A DNA stretch of 34,079 bases, taken from contig CAIZLD010000063.1 of assembly GCA_903933715.1 (NCBI GenBank), forward strand, positions 1-34,079, read 5' to 3'. Source of the stretch: an uncultured Spartobacteria bacterium. GTDB taxonomy: Bacteria; Verrucomicrobiota; Verrucomicrobiia; Chthoniobacterales; Chthoniobacteraceae. Position 1 is the stretch's first letter; the number at the start of each line of letters is the position of its first letter. A model generated the notes under the pieces. It saw only the letters and a list, made by a program, of their open reading frames with translations, was not told the DNA's origin and searched no databases. A program made the position numbers and the translations under genes. Shown in pieces: positions 25,725-33,972 of the stretch.

Positions 25725-27221
25725 TCAAACGAGCTGAGGAGTTTTTTGGTGTTTTGCGCGAATTTCTTCCAGGCGGTGCCGCGTAATCGGGTAACGCCAA
25801 ATAGCCATGAGAGCGGCAAGACCGACAGCCCCGCCGATGACAAAGGTCACCATTCCGACTCTCCAAATAGCGGCGGGATCCTGGATCACTTCCCCGGCTC
25901 CTTGCGGAACTTTGTAACCCACCCATTTCAAGCAGTACCCGGACGCAATCAGGCTGAAGGAAATGGCCATGCGCATGGCCAGGCTGAATACCGAGGAATA
26001 GCCCCCGTCTTTGTTTTCGCCGGTCTGCAACTGATGGATTTCAGAAATATCGGCCATCATGGCCGTGGAAATGGGCAGCATGATCCCGCAGCCGAGCCAA
26101 TAACCGGCATGGAAGATTACGAAGAGAATCAAGGAAATGGGAATGGAAATCCCGCCGAGCAGCCAATCGGCCTGGGGCTTGACGAACCCTGTCAGGAACA
26201 ACAAAGCCAGCATGATATTCGAGCCCGCACCGATCAGACCGCCGAGAATGACCGTCCCTTTTTTGTCGAAAACCCGGGCCATGGCGACCGACAGGGCCGA
26301 TCCGAGCGCAAACCCGATCATCGTGCTCCCGTGGGCAATTGAGGAATGGCTCACCGCGCCGATTTTCTGCAGGGAAAACCGCATGAAATCGTCATACACA
26401 AACATCTGGAGCGAACTGACCAGCACCATCCCGACACAGACAATGAAGATGAATACAAAAACCCAGCGCGGATTTGCATCCGTGAGGATCTGCTTCATGT
26501 CGGTTACGAAGTGCTTGAATCCCCCCTGGCCCGGGTTTCGGGGTGTGTTGCGTGTGTCTTCGCGCCAACGGAAGGTGGCGGCCACCACAATCAGCACCAG
26601 CGCTGCTGTGGCCACCGCAAAGGTTCCCCCCATCCGAACATAGTTGTCGGCGACGGTTGTGGCTTGCACCCCGTTCTTGTTCTGGAAAAAGAGGCTCCAT
26701 GCCATGGCTGGCCCCAGGAAATTGGCGGCCATGTTGAAAACGCTCCGGATACCTTGGATTTTCGAGCGGCCTTGGTAATCGGTGCAGATCTCAAATCCCA
26801 AGGCCATGTAAGGGATGAAGAACATGGTTATCCTGGTCCGCAGCAACAAATTGATGCAGACCAGATACCAGAAAATGGCTGCTTGCGAGTGGCGAAAGGA
26901 ATCAGGTACGGCCCAGATCAGGTAGGAGCAGAGCGCCATCAGCAGACCGCCAGCGAACATATAGAGGTGCCGCCGGCCCCAACGGCTGCGAGTATTGTCG
27001 CTGATGTGCCCCATTACCGGCTCAGAAAGGGCTTCCCAGAATACGGAAACGGACATGGCGATGCCTGCCAGCCCCGGATCGAGCCCGAGCGCCTTGGTGT
27101 AACACAGCATCGCGAATCCAAAAATGCCGTTCATCACCAGCGAATTGGCGCATTCGCCCAAGGAGTAAACGCACATTTGCAAGAAGGAACAAGAAGCACC
27201 GATGGACCGCGTGATATTCAT
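25725..27221 (-). CDS. GPH-family sugar:cation symporter (MFS_2)
   Basis: A 498-residue polytopic membrane protein of the glycoside-pentoside-hexuronide family. The hallmark WEALSEPVMGHISDNTRSRWGRRHLYMF (split around residues 45-72) carries the conserved Asp/Arg between helices 2 and 3. About twelve hydrophobic stretches follow. ATG 27221 (MNITRSIGASCSFLQM) is chosen, since the extended frame re-reads the end of the GH106-like gene. It lies 34 bases after that gene and 5 bases before the GH29-like gene, so it likely imports the sugar or oligosaccharide these enzymes release, with Na+ or H+. Confidence 0.87.
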   Translation of the reverse strand: MNITRSIGASCSFLQMCVYSLGECANSLVMNGIFGFAMLCYTKALGLDPGLAGIAMSVSVFWEALSEPVMGHISDNTRSRWGRRHLYMFAGGLLMALCSYLIWAVPDSFRHSQAAIFWYLVCINLLLRTRITMFFIPYMALGFEICTDYQGRSKIQGIRSVFNMAANFLGPAMAWSLFFQNKNGVQATTVADNYVRMGGTFAVATAALVLIVVAATFRWREDTRNTPRNPGQGGFKHFVTDMKQILTDANPRWVFVFIFIVCVGMVLVSSLQMFVYDDFMRFSLQKIGAVSHSSIAHGSTMIGFALGSALSVAMARVFDKKGTVILGGLIGAGSNIMLALLFLTGFVKPQADWLLGGISIPISLILFVIFHAGYWLGCGIMLPISTAMMADISEIHQLQTGENKDGGYSSVFSLAMRMAISFSLIASGYCLKWVGYKVPQGAGEVIQDPAAIWRVGMVTFVIGGAVGLAALMAIWRYPITRHRLEEIRAKHQKTPQLV

Positions 27222-27255
27222 AGGGAGGAGGTGTTGGAGCGTGTGGAACGACTTT

Positions 27256-30200
27256 TTATGACCCGAAGCGAAGGCAAACAGGACCAAGCAATCCCGACGC
27301 GCATTGATCTTCGTAAAAATAGGGTGTTGGGATGCCGATGCTGTAATGATTGGCCAAGGTGTTTGACACTTGGATTTCAATGTAATTTTCACCGGGGCGC
27401 AGCAAACCGCGAACATCGAGCCGCCATGGGGGAGCAACCAAGGTTCCCGCGGTCTGTCCGTTAATCCGGACCATCGCGGTTGCTGCCACGGACCCCAGAT
27501 CGAGGGTTGCTGCCGACATGGCTTCCTTTGGAGCGAGGTTGAGGGCGCGCCGATACCAGGCCGCCCCGGAATAGCACTCCAACCCTAGCGCACGCCAGTC
27601 TCCCAAAGGAGCCTCCCCGCTTACACATTCAAACCGCACTGGCTCGGGCAGCGGGTCTCCTGCGAACGAACCGGATGGCGCTTGCACCCGCAGAGCTAAA
27701 AGGGCTCCGCGAAACGCTGGGCGCTCAATTTCGAATCGTGTTTCGAGAAGGCCGTCAGGTCGCTCTCGTGTCTCGGATGCACTGAGCGATCGCCCCTCTG
27801 CCCACGCGGAAGTTACACCGCGCGAAATGACGGTGATTGCAGCCAAACCAGGAGGCGCCTCAAAGCGGTAGTGGCCGGCATGCGTTTTCGTCCCGGGGCA
27901 ATAATTAAATCTCGGATGCTCTGGATTGGTGAACCAGCGCAAAGCGAGCGCTTCGGTCTGTGGAAGATCAAAGGCCACATAGGCTCGGCTTCGCTGGCCG
28001 GCAGCTTGGGTGAGTTTCACCAGAAGCCGGTTTGTTCCTTTTTGCACTTCGACCAGGGATCGTTGAGGGGGAGCATCATAATGGGGCAAATCCCAAATGG
28101 ACTGGCGCCCCGGAGGCAGTTCCTCTTCTTGGGCCAGTACCGCTTGCCCGTTCAGCCAAATCCTATACCGGGCCCGGCTGCCAGCAACGAGCGGGAGAAC
28201 TTTGGTTTGCTCGGTTTCGACAGCCGTCCAAAGAAACCAGAGCGCGCCTGGAATCTCGCTGTGTAAATCAATAAACTCGTCCGGCACCTTTCCCTTGAGG
28301 CCGTGCGGTCCGCTTGCCCAATTTTTCAGATGTGCATCGTTCTCTATTCCCCACCGAAGGGAATACTCATAGGGGGTCCACCAGAAGGCGTTTCCACCAA
28401 TCATTATCGGCCGGGTCGGATCGGGTTGACCACTCCCGGACAACGCCCTTTCCAGCTCCTCGGTATCGAGGTCCGGCGGAACTGGGCCGAGTTTCCAAAA
28501 ACGCGGTCCGAATGAAGTTGTGACCTTTTGCCAAAGGGAATCATCAAAGCCCGGCAACTCCCAGTTTTCCGGAACATCTTCAGAGTAGCGGAAACGGCGA
28601 GCTTCGGGCCCAATGGTGCCGGGATGAGCCGGGAATCGAAAGTCACCAAAGCGGTTATCCATGGTCGGGAAGAGCTCGAATTCCCAAGGCCCGTCAATCA
28701 GCAGAGGCTCGACACGTTGGTCCGAGTCTGGATAAGACAATATCGGTTCGCATGCATTTTCGCAGGACTGATCAGACTCGAAAACGACCAGAGTGGCCTC
28801 TCCGGGACGCAAAGTGAGAGCAATCCGGCTACCTTCCTGAGCTACCGGTGAGGATTCCCCGGTCCAAGCATTCCAGAGCCGCGCTTGCCCGCCGGCACGG
28901 AAACCAACTGATGCGGCAACCTCCTCGTTGCGGGGGTTGAAAACGAAATAGATCTCCCGCTCTGATGTGCGGCGATGGACCGCCATCAATCCGCTTTGCC
29001 CCGGATCGAAGTCCCGTTGGATTAGCGATCCAAGAGCGGTTTCCACGGCCTCATAGGTTCCTTGAATGAAGCGGGAGCCTCCGGTGGGATTGTCGAACAG
29101 CCCGGCAACCAGGGCGTCGAGCACGGGGTCATTGCTTCCCTGGCGCTCGCTTATGCATGGCTTGCATCCGTATGCGATGACCACGCCGCCTGATCGCGAG
29201 AATTCGCGGGCCTTTTCTAGCGTGGAAAATCGCACAGCGGTTACTGCGGGCAAGATCAAAACACGGTAGGCTTCTCCGCTGACATGGAGAGCGCAATCGT
29301 GAATTTCGGCGCGTTCAAGGGATTGAAAATCAATAAAATCAAAATCGATCCCGGCTTTAACGAGGTGAAGACCGAGGCCAAAAGCATGCGCTTCACTTTG
29401 GTCCTCCCACTCCTCACAATCACCAGCCTGGATCTCCGAGTAGGGGCCGTCGGTTCGAGCAGGAACGCGCTGATCCAACCCTGCTTCAATTGAGGTAATC
29501 GGGTAGAGAATGGCCACATCACACACATGCGTGCCCTCACTGAGGGTTTGGCAAAGTCGGCTCAAATAGACGTTAAACGTCTTGGTATGTTCCCAATATG
29601 GCTGGCGGAAATGAAAATCCGGAGGCGCCCACTCCCACCAACTGCCATGGGTGCTGTAATAGAGCCCGTGGAGGTTCACCACGGTGGCACCGAAGATAAA
29701 ATCGGCATGCAACCCTTTGAGCACCTCGGCGGGCGTTGTACCCCAGCCGCTTGAATGAAAACATTCACACCAGACCCGCTGACGTCCATACAAATGGGCA
29801 ATCGAACTGCTGACCTTCAGCCCCTTGAAAGCGCGAGGCCCGTCCAATTTTGGATCGTCTGTTCCAGGCGCACTATACCAGCGCTGGGTTCGAAATGGAT
29901 CCCCGTACGCTTTTTGGCCCCTGCGTATCGCCCCGCGGCCATAATTATCGTGGCCAAAAAGAATCCCGCGTTGCTCATGCCATTCAAAGATCGGGATAAA
30001 ATAATTTTTTTCAAAAAGCGTGGTGACTACATCCTGGTAGTCGATGCGCACCTTTGAGGAGGATGGCCCAATATCATGCCAGAGCGCAGGCAGGAATAAA
30101 GTGAGGTCGTACCCTTTGTGCTTTTGAAATTCTTCAAGAAGTCGACTGGACCAGAACGGCATTTGGCTGCCAAAATCGAGCTCGTCTTGAAACGACACCG

Positions 30201-30921
30201 TGACGGTCCGACCCAGTTCCCCTCTGCAATGATGCTCAAAAGGCGCATAAAATCCCTCGATCACCTTTGTCCCCGAGAGGGGGTGCATCGGATCGAACTC
30301 ATTTGGTTCCACTCCAATCGCGACTACGAGCCAATCGCCCTCGGCAACCTCCCAGTTTAATGCTCCGTCACAGAATGGCCCAGGTATCTCCCGGGTTCCC
30401 CGATTCCCGCAGACGAATGCCTTCCAGGGGTTGGCGGGAAATTGAAGGCGTCCGGCAGCGGGGCCACTCACCAAAAGATGTGCCTCCGCCATGCTTCCGC
30501 CCTGCATTTGATCCGTGGATCGGCCGATCTCTTTGAGCACCGGCCCAAGCAGCGTGTAATCCTGAAAGCCAATTTTCATCTCCCGCGCCTTGCATTCGGC
30601 CATAACCCAGCCAAAAAGATCCCACCATTCGGGCGAAAACACCTTGGGTTCGCCACAATTCGGCGTTCCATCAGCATTATGATTGTAGCTAACAATCGCG
30701 TTTCGGATTCCTTGTTCCCGCAATTTGTCGAGTTGCCAGGCGATCCGGTCGCGCTTCAAAGGGTCGCCAACCCACCACCAAAACGGCACTGGGCCGAATT
30801 GGGTTGAAGGGGTTTGGAAGGTGTTCGGGGCGAAATTCAAACGTTGAGATTGGCACTCTAAATAAAATGGGGTCACGCAGCAATGGACAAACCCTACGCT
30901 TTTTTGTACTTTTTTAACCAT
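27256..30921 (-). CDS. GH106-like alpha-L-rhamnosidase
   Basis: The protein is about 1221 residues and of the size expected for GH106 enzymes, which remove alpha-L-rhamnose from complex glycans. Supporting features near the N-terminus are FGPVPFWWWVGDPL, WQLDKLREQGI and VSYNHNADGTP. SFQDELDFG and VWCECFHSSGWG (around residues 383-394) follow in the catalytic barrel. The C-terminal beta-sandwich ends with AWYRRALNL...VRINGQTAGTLVAPPWRLDVRGLLRPGENYIEIQVSN. There is no signal peptide, so unlike the GH29-like enzyme it may act in the cytoplasm on imported oligosaccharide. The start is uncertain: ATG 30921 overlaps the divergent AraC-family ATG at 30920. A TTG at 30840 (LNFAPNTFQTP) would leave room for a promoter. 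It leads the GH106-symporter-GH29 operon. Confidence 0.82.
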   Translation of the reverse strand: MVKKVQKSVGFVHCCVTPFYLECQSQRLNFAPNTFQTPSTQFGPVPFWWWVGDPLKRDRIAWQLDKLREQGIRNAIVSYNHNADGTPNCGEPKVFSPEWWDLFGWVMAECKAREMKIGFQDYTLLGPVLKEIGRSTDQMQGGSMAEAHLLVSGPAAGRLQFPANPWKAFVCGNRGTREIPGPFCDGALNWEVAEGDWLVVAIGVEPNEFDPMHPLSGTKVIEGFYAPFEHHCRGELGRTVTVSFQDELDFGSQMPFWSSRLLEEFQKHKGYDLTLFLPALWHDIGPSSSKVRIDYQDVVTTLFEKNYFIPIFEWHEQRGILFGHDNYGRGAIRRGQKAYGDPFRTQRWYSAPGTDDPKLDGPRAFKGLKVSSSIAHLYGRQRVWCECFHSSGWGTTPAEVLKGLHADFIFGATVVNLHGLYYSTHGSWWEWAPPDFHFRQPYWEHTKTFNVYLSRLCQTLSEGTHVCDVAILYPITSIEAGLDQRVPARTDGPYSEIQAGDCEEWEDQSEAHAFGLGLHLVKAGIDFDFIDFQSLERAEIHDCALHVSGEAYRVLILPAVTAVRFSTLEKAREFSRSGGVVIAYGCKPCISERQGSNDPVLDALVAGLFDNPTGGSRFIQGTYEAVETALGSLIQRDFDPGQSGLMAVHRRTSEREIYFVFNPRNEEVAASVGFRAGGQARLWNAWTGESSPVAQEGSRIALTLRPGEATLVVFESDQSCENACEPILSYPDSDQRVEPLLIDGPWEFELFPTMDNRFGDFRFPAHPGTIGPEARRFRYSEDVPENWELPGFDDSLWQKVTTSFGPRFWKLGPVPPDLDTEELERALSGSGQPDPTRPIMIGGNAFWWTPYEYSLRWGIENDAHLKNWASGPHGLKGKVPDEFIDLHSEIPGALWFLWTAVETEQTKVLPLVAGSRARYRIWLNGQAVLAQEEELPPGRQSIWDLPHYDAPPQRSLVEVQKGTNRLLVKLTQAAGQRSRAYVAFDLPQTEALALRWFTNPEHPRFNYCPGTKTHAGHYRFEAPPGLAAITVISRGVTSAWAEGRSLSASETRERPDGLLETRFEIERPAFRGALLALRVQAPSGSFAGDPLPEPVRFECVSGEAPLGDWRALGLECYSGAAWYRRALNLAPKEAMSAATLDLGSVAATAMVRINGQTAGTLVAPPWRLDVRGLLRPGENYIEIQVSNTLANHYSIGIPTPYFYEDQCASGLLGPVCLRFGS

Positions 30922-31786
30922 GCCCCAGGACACCACTAATCCGGCAGCCCACGCCAAAGCAGTTGCGATATTTACTCCAAGCGCCAATGATCGGGCGTTC
31001 GAAGCAGCTGAACGGGTGCGCTTTAAAATCCTGGGAATGCATTATGCGGATGTCGGGCCCGAGTGGAGTTCCCAAGGAAGGCTGGAGACGGATTATGTCC
31101 ATCATCTCGCCTTTGCGCTGAGTGGGTCCGCGTTTGTCATCCATGAAGGTAAAACGATGGAATTACGTCCCGGGTTTGCTTATTGGCTACATGGGAACAC
31201 TCCGGTCAGGCGCAAATGTCCGCGCCGATTTGAGCTCTATTACTTGCGGTTCCGCTGCGAATGGCATGAGGGAGTCGATGCGCTGCTGGACTGGCCCGGA
31301 CGCCGTCCGATTTTTCTGGGCCGATGGGATACCCGCCAGTTGCCACAAGAATGGCGACGCCCCTCGCTAAGCACGAATGCAATCCTCCGACTTAGGGGAA
31401 TGCTTGGGTTGTGGCTGGCCGAACACTTTGAGGGTTTAGACGAATTCATCACGCATCACCGGAAAGCACATGCTCGGTTTGGCAAGGTTTTGCGCCACAT
31501 TGAAGAACAGTGTGATGCAAGCGTGCGCGTGGAAGATCTTGCGCGGCTGCACGGCTCCTCATTGAGCGCCTTTTCTCGAATGTTCACGCGGAGCATGAGG
31601 ATCAGCCCCAAACTCTACATGAACCGAAAACTCAACGAGACCGCCTGCCGGATGCTGCTGGATAGTGACCAATCGCTGGCCGGCGTTGCGGCAAGCCTCC
31701 GCTTTTCGGATGAATATTATTTCAACCGCTTTTTCACGCGGATGAACGGCATCCCGCCAGGGATCTACCGCCGGCGCTTTCGATAA
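30920..31786 (+). CDS. AraC-family transcriptional regulator
   Basis: A 288-residue regulator. The N-terminal half has a cupin-like sensor (HHLAFALSGSAFVIHEGKTMELRPGFAYWL). The C-terminal 100 residues contain the double helix-turn-helix: VRVEDLARLHGSSLSAFSRMFTRSM and LAGVAASLRFSDEYYFNRFF, ending in GIPPGIYRRRF. It is divergent from the glycosidase operon and probably controls it in response to a released sugar. The ATG at 30920 overlaps the opposing gene's ATG; residue Met40 (31037) is a plausible later start. The shared AT-rich stretch at 30840-30920 is the best place for operator and promoters, though I see no clear consensus. Confidence 0.9.
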   Translation: MPQDTTNPAAHAKAVAIFTPSANDRAFEAAERVRFKILGMHYADVGPEWSSQGRLETDYVHHLAFALSGSAFVIHEGKTMELRPGFAYWLHGNTPVRRKCPRRFELYYLRFRCEWHEGVDALLDWPGRRPIFLGRWDTRQLPQEWRRPSLSTNAILRLRGMLGLWLAEHFEGLDEFITHHRKAHARFGKVLRHIEEQCDASVRVEDLARLHGSSLSAFSRMFTRSMRISPKLYMNRKLNETACRMLLDSDQSLAGVAASLRFSDEYYFNRFFTRMNGIPPGIYRRRFR

Positions 31787-31905
31787 ATTTCAACGGGTAT
31801 CTTATAGCCTGATGATCCCAGTTCTGTTGCCGGCCCGTGATGGAGCAAAGGAGGCATCTTCGGTTTCTGCGAAATTCCATCGCATCGTTGGTTTTGAGCG
31901 AACGC

Positions 31906-31934
31906 TTGATTTGCGTCCCACGAACATTTAAAAG
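31906..31934 (+). promoter_or_regulatory. Possible promoter of tRNA-Arg
   Basis: TTGATT (31906-31911), a 17-base spacer and TAAAAG (31929-31934) each match the sigma-70 consensus at four of six positions. They lie about 30 bases before the tRNA. The rest of 31787-31962 shows nothing clear. Confidence 0.35.
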
Positions 31935-31962
31935 TGCGCGGTAAGCGTTTTCTCAGTTATTT

Positions 31963-32039
31963 GCGCCCGTAGCTCAGCCGGATAGAGCAACGGATTTCTA
32001 ATCCGTGGGTCGCGTGTTCGAGTCACGCCGGGCGCACCA
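31963..32039 (+). tRNA. tRNA-Arg (UCU anticodon)
   Basis: A full cloverleaf can be drawn by eye. The acceptor stem GCGCCCG pairs with CGGGCGC (31963-31969 and 32029-32035). The D stem is GCTC/GAGC. The anticodon stem ACGGA/TCCGT encloses loop TTTCTAA (anticodon TCT at 31997-31999). The T arm GCGTG-TTCGAGT-CACGC follows, with discriminator A and encoded CCA. It reads arginine AGA codons. It marks the border between the glycan-utilisation genes and the accessory DNA to the right; tRNA genes are common integration sites, but no repeated 3' end was found in the window. Confidence 0.97.
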
Positions 32040-32268
32040 CCTTAAGTCTCTGGAATCATGAGACTTACACAGGACCACCCGCCGGTTATCCGGTTTGGAA
32101 TATTTTTGGTTTGGCAGTTGTTTGCCACTTGTGCGGACGAACCCCTCGCCTTTTTTGCCCTCCCTGGCCCCCGTGACGGCTCTGTTGCCACAGGCCGAAA
32201 CGCCCCCAGCGTCTCGCGGTATGCTCCGCGACTGACGAGGCCAGCAGCCCCACGAACAGAAACAACCC

Positions 32269-32466
32269 ATGTCCCAGCACACACAACCTCCCCAGAAAAA
32301 CGATACCACTGCCCAACGCAACCGATTCGCAGCCGCGGCAATCACCGGCATCTTGAGCAATCCCGTCAACGCCCATACGAATGCAGGCGAGGCCGTTGCA
32401 GATGCCTTCGACGTTGCCGAACTTATGATGCGCGAGTCTGAACGCAGGATCCACGCTCAGGATTAG
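32269..32466 (+). CDS. Small phage-style hypothetical protein
   Basis: A 65-residue protein, MSQHTQPPQ... with RNRFAAAAITGILSNP and AVADAFDVAELMMRESERR. In general style (a short FAAAA-TG-L segment followed by a predicted helix with A-AD) it recalls small uncharacterised proteins common in prophages, but I cannot name a family. There is no evident ribosome-binding site. It lies about 230 bases downstream of the tRNA; the intervening bases (32040-32268) hold overlapping frames I regard as non-coding. A real gene is likelier than not, on composition alone. Confidence 0.5.
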   Translation: MSQHTQPPQKNDTTAQRNRFAAAAITGILSNPVNAHTNAGEAVADAFDVAELMMRESERRIHAQD

Positions 32467-32563
32467 CCCTGATCGACATAGGCAGCGGGAGCACACGCCC
32501 ACTTGAGCCCCCGCTGCCGTTCCTGCTTGCCGGATATTGAGAATGGCATCCAGGCAGGGCGAG

Positions 32564-32584
32564 CCCCCCCCGCCCCCCACCCCC
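32564..32584. other. C-rich homopolymer tract (G-tract on minus strand)
   Basis: Runs of 8, 6 and 5 C separated by single G and A. The minus strand has G-runs that could form a G-quadruplex. The tract lies in the 32467-32715 intergenic stretch, between the small ORF and the terminator of the minus-strand gene, where nothing else is visible. It is prone to slippage and sequencing error. Confidence 0.7.
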
Positions 32585-32654
32585 GATTCGTTCGCGAAAA
32601 TCTACGTTAGGCCCCTCGGAAAAATCTGCGGGAATTTGGAAGTTTTGGACTGTG

Positions 32655-32697
32655 GGCAAAAAGAAAGCCCGTCCCGGTTCATTCCGAGGCGGGCTTT
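32655..32697 (-). terminator. Rho-independent terminator of the minus-strand hypothetical gene
   Basis: AAAGCCCG (32664-32671) pairs with CGGGCTTT (32690-32697). On the minus strand the stem is followed by a T-rich tract (TTTCTTTTT). It begins about 20 bases after the stop of the gene ending at 32716. Confidence 0.85.
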
Positions 32698-32715
32698 ATT
32701 GTGAGAATGGTGGCC

Positions 32716-33372
32716 TTAAGCGGCTGCAAGCATGTCGCGCAGCCATTCCATCTCGGCGGCGGGGATGTCCCCCTCGGCCACTTTTCTTCTCATATGTTTT
32801 AAGAGCTTAGGTGTCCACGCGGTGTGACCATCCTTTTCAAAGCGGGTGATGAGCGCCAGAACTTCATCGGTGCCTTCGACTGCCGGAATGCTGTTCTCGC
32901 TTCGATTGGTTGACAATTTGAAGGCGTGCTTAAGCGGATCGAGTTGCACACGCTGTTTTACAACCGACTTCATCCGGTCGAGATTTTCCTCAACAGCAGC
33001 GCGACGAGCTTCTGCCACCGTGCCTTCCTCAATCCATTTACGCAGCGCACTCCCAAGCCATTCAGGATCGGCGGCAAGCTGGTCGGCGTTGTGGCTAATG
33101 CAATCGTCTAGGATGGTCTCCAGAGGGACGGCAGCCCACTTTGCGAGGTCAACGGCGATGCCATACGCCCGCTGGGGTATGGGAGCCAATGAGCACCCGG
33201 CGCTCGCGGCGTCAACGTGCCGTTGGATCATCTTTTCAATGACAGCGGTGGCCGATACACCACCGGCGCGTTTCTGGAAGGGCGCGAGGGCTTCCAAGCT
33301 GGTAGTGGGGATGCGCAGGCGGATTTCGATGCTCTCGGCGCGTGCCGGGGTTTCAACGATGGATTCGGACAT
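32716..33372 (-). CDS. Hypothetical protein, possibly DNA-binding
   Basis: I do not recognise this 218-residue protein. The N-terminal segment (SIEIRLRIPTTSLEAL, then SATAVIEKMIQRHVDAA) has a strand-helix-helix look that could be a ribbon-helix-helix domain, which is weak. The middle is helical and charged (RKWIEEGTVAEARRAAVEENLDRMKSVVKQRV), and the C-terminus reads WTPKLLKHMRRKVAEGDIPAAEMEWLRDML. No signal peptide or membrane segment is seen. It ends in a clear terminator and is preceded, about 15 bases before its ATG, by a terminator-like structured leader. Surroundings (tRNA, phage-style ORF, IS) point to accessory DNA. The ATG 33372 has no Shine-Dalgarno. Confidence 0.7.
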   Translation of the reverse strand: MSESIVETPARAESIEIRLRIPTTSLEALAPFQKRAGGVSATAVIEKMIQRHVDAASAGCSLAPIPQRAYGIAVDLAKWAAVPLETILDDCISHNADQLAADPEWLGSALRKWIEEGTVAEARRAAVEENLDRMKSVVKQRVQLDPLKHAFKLSTNRSENSIPAVEGTDEVLALITRFEKDGHTAWTPKLLKHMRRKVAEGDIPAAEMEWLRDMLAAA

Positions 33373-33383
33373 AGGATTTGAAT

Positions 33384-33463
33384 AAAAAAAGTCCTGTGTC
33401 TACGGAAGGGTGAGACCTTATCACCCCAAGAACTACCAAGGGGCTATCCAGCAGACACAGGAC
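33384..33463 (-). ncRNA. Structured leader or small RNA ending in a terminator
   Basis: On the minus strand GTCCTGTGTCT pairs perfectly with AGACACAGGAC (33453-33463 and 33391-33401) and is followed by seven T (33390-33384). Inside the 11-bp outer stem are two inner pairings: GGGTGA/TCACCC (33421-33426 with 33408-33413) and CCCC/GGGG (33440-33443 with 33424-33427). They share bases and exclude each other. The end of the T-run is about 12 bases from the ATG of the 218-residue gene, so it could be an attenuator, or the 3' end of a separate small RNA. Confidence 0.55.
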
Positions 33464-33488
33464 GTTTCTCTCTTTGTTTAATTCGCCT

Positions 33489-33603
33489 CTCTGGATTAGT
33501 GGTCCAGAGTTAAAGAATTGGCGTGCTGCCGTCTCACCGGCAACGTCGAAGGAATACGCCCGACCTGAGCCGGGTGCAAGCGGAAAATCCGCGCAGGCTG
33601 GGT
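33489..33603. other. Cluster of nested hairpins, candidate structured RNA
   Basis: Three structures follow one another. CTCTGGA/TCCAGAG occupies 33489-33509. GGCGT...TGCCG/CGGCA...ACGCC is nested at 33520-33560. The third, at 33563-33603, uses ACC, AGCC, TGC and GCGGA pairing with TCCGC, GCA, GGCT and GGT around an AAA loop. No gene lies in 33373-33693. On the plus strand this would be the 5' leader of the lipoprotein gene. On the minus strand it would be the upstream part of the transcript ending at 33384. Confidence 0.45.
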
Positions 33604-33693
33604 GAATCTTTTGGAAAATGTGACTTGATGCCCGCGTTGGAAGGGATAAAACGAGGGCTGGTTCGGTAATACTGAAAAATCGAAAGGAATTCA

Positions 33694-33972
33694 ATGAGAC
33701 TAATTTTCCCTATTCTTGCGGCGTGCGGCTTGGCGGTTGGCGGGTGCGCCACAAAAACTTTCACCGTTCGAGTCATCTCCGATCCTTCTGGGGCTACGGT
33801 GTGGCAAGATGGCAATCGTTTTGGGAAGGCCCCCTTCAACTTGGTGTATTATCCCAATTCTCAGGATCGCAAAAATGGATACGTCAAGACGGCTCCCATC
33901 ACAGTCACATGGCCGAGCGGCACATCGAAAACCTGCTCATGGTCGGGCCCCGAAAAACTGGACAGGTTTTGA
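33694..33972 (+). pseudogene. Lipoprotein gene with PEGA-like segment, 3' end interrupted by an IS
   Basis: The frame starts with a lipoprotein signal (LAACGLAVGGC, lipidated Cys18) followed by FTVRVISDPSGATVWQDGNRFGKAPFNLVYY, which resembles a PEGA domain, a short surface-exposed beta module. After TWPSGTSKTCS the reading frame appears to pass at about 33940 into the left end of an IS3-family element, so its last dozen or so residues (WSGPEKLDRF) would be IS-encoded. The 92-residue product would then be a truncation of a longer lipoprotein. A GAAAGG sequence lies 7-12 bases before the ATG. If the IS end is placed wrongly, it could instead be an intact short protein. Confidence 0.6.

Noticed and set aside
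26346-27464. Long plus-strand frame (372 residues) opposite the symporter gene
   Set aside because: It is a shadow of the polytopic transporter on the other strand. The peptide is His- and Gln-rich with no recognisable domain.
31998-32369. Minus-strand frame of 123 residues ending in [10 protein letters not shown]
   Set aside because: The ending is the antisense translation of the tRNA-Arg gene, a well-known false-positive peptide. The frame has no domain or ribosome-binding site.
32058-32441. Plus-strand frame of 127 residues after the tRNA
   Set aside because: Its composition (many Arg, Pro and Cys, with no fold-like pattern) looks like an out-of-frame reading, and it overlaps the more plausible 65-residue frame at 32269.
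33766-33775. GTTCGAGTCA match to the T-loop of tRNA-Arg, as a possible att repeat
   Set aside because: Only 10 bases match, it lies inside the lipoprotein frame, and it does not include the tRNA 3' end. Chance is a sufficient explanation.
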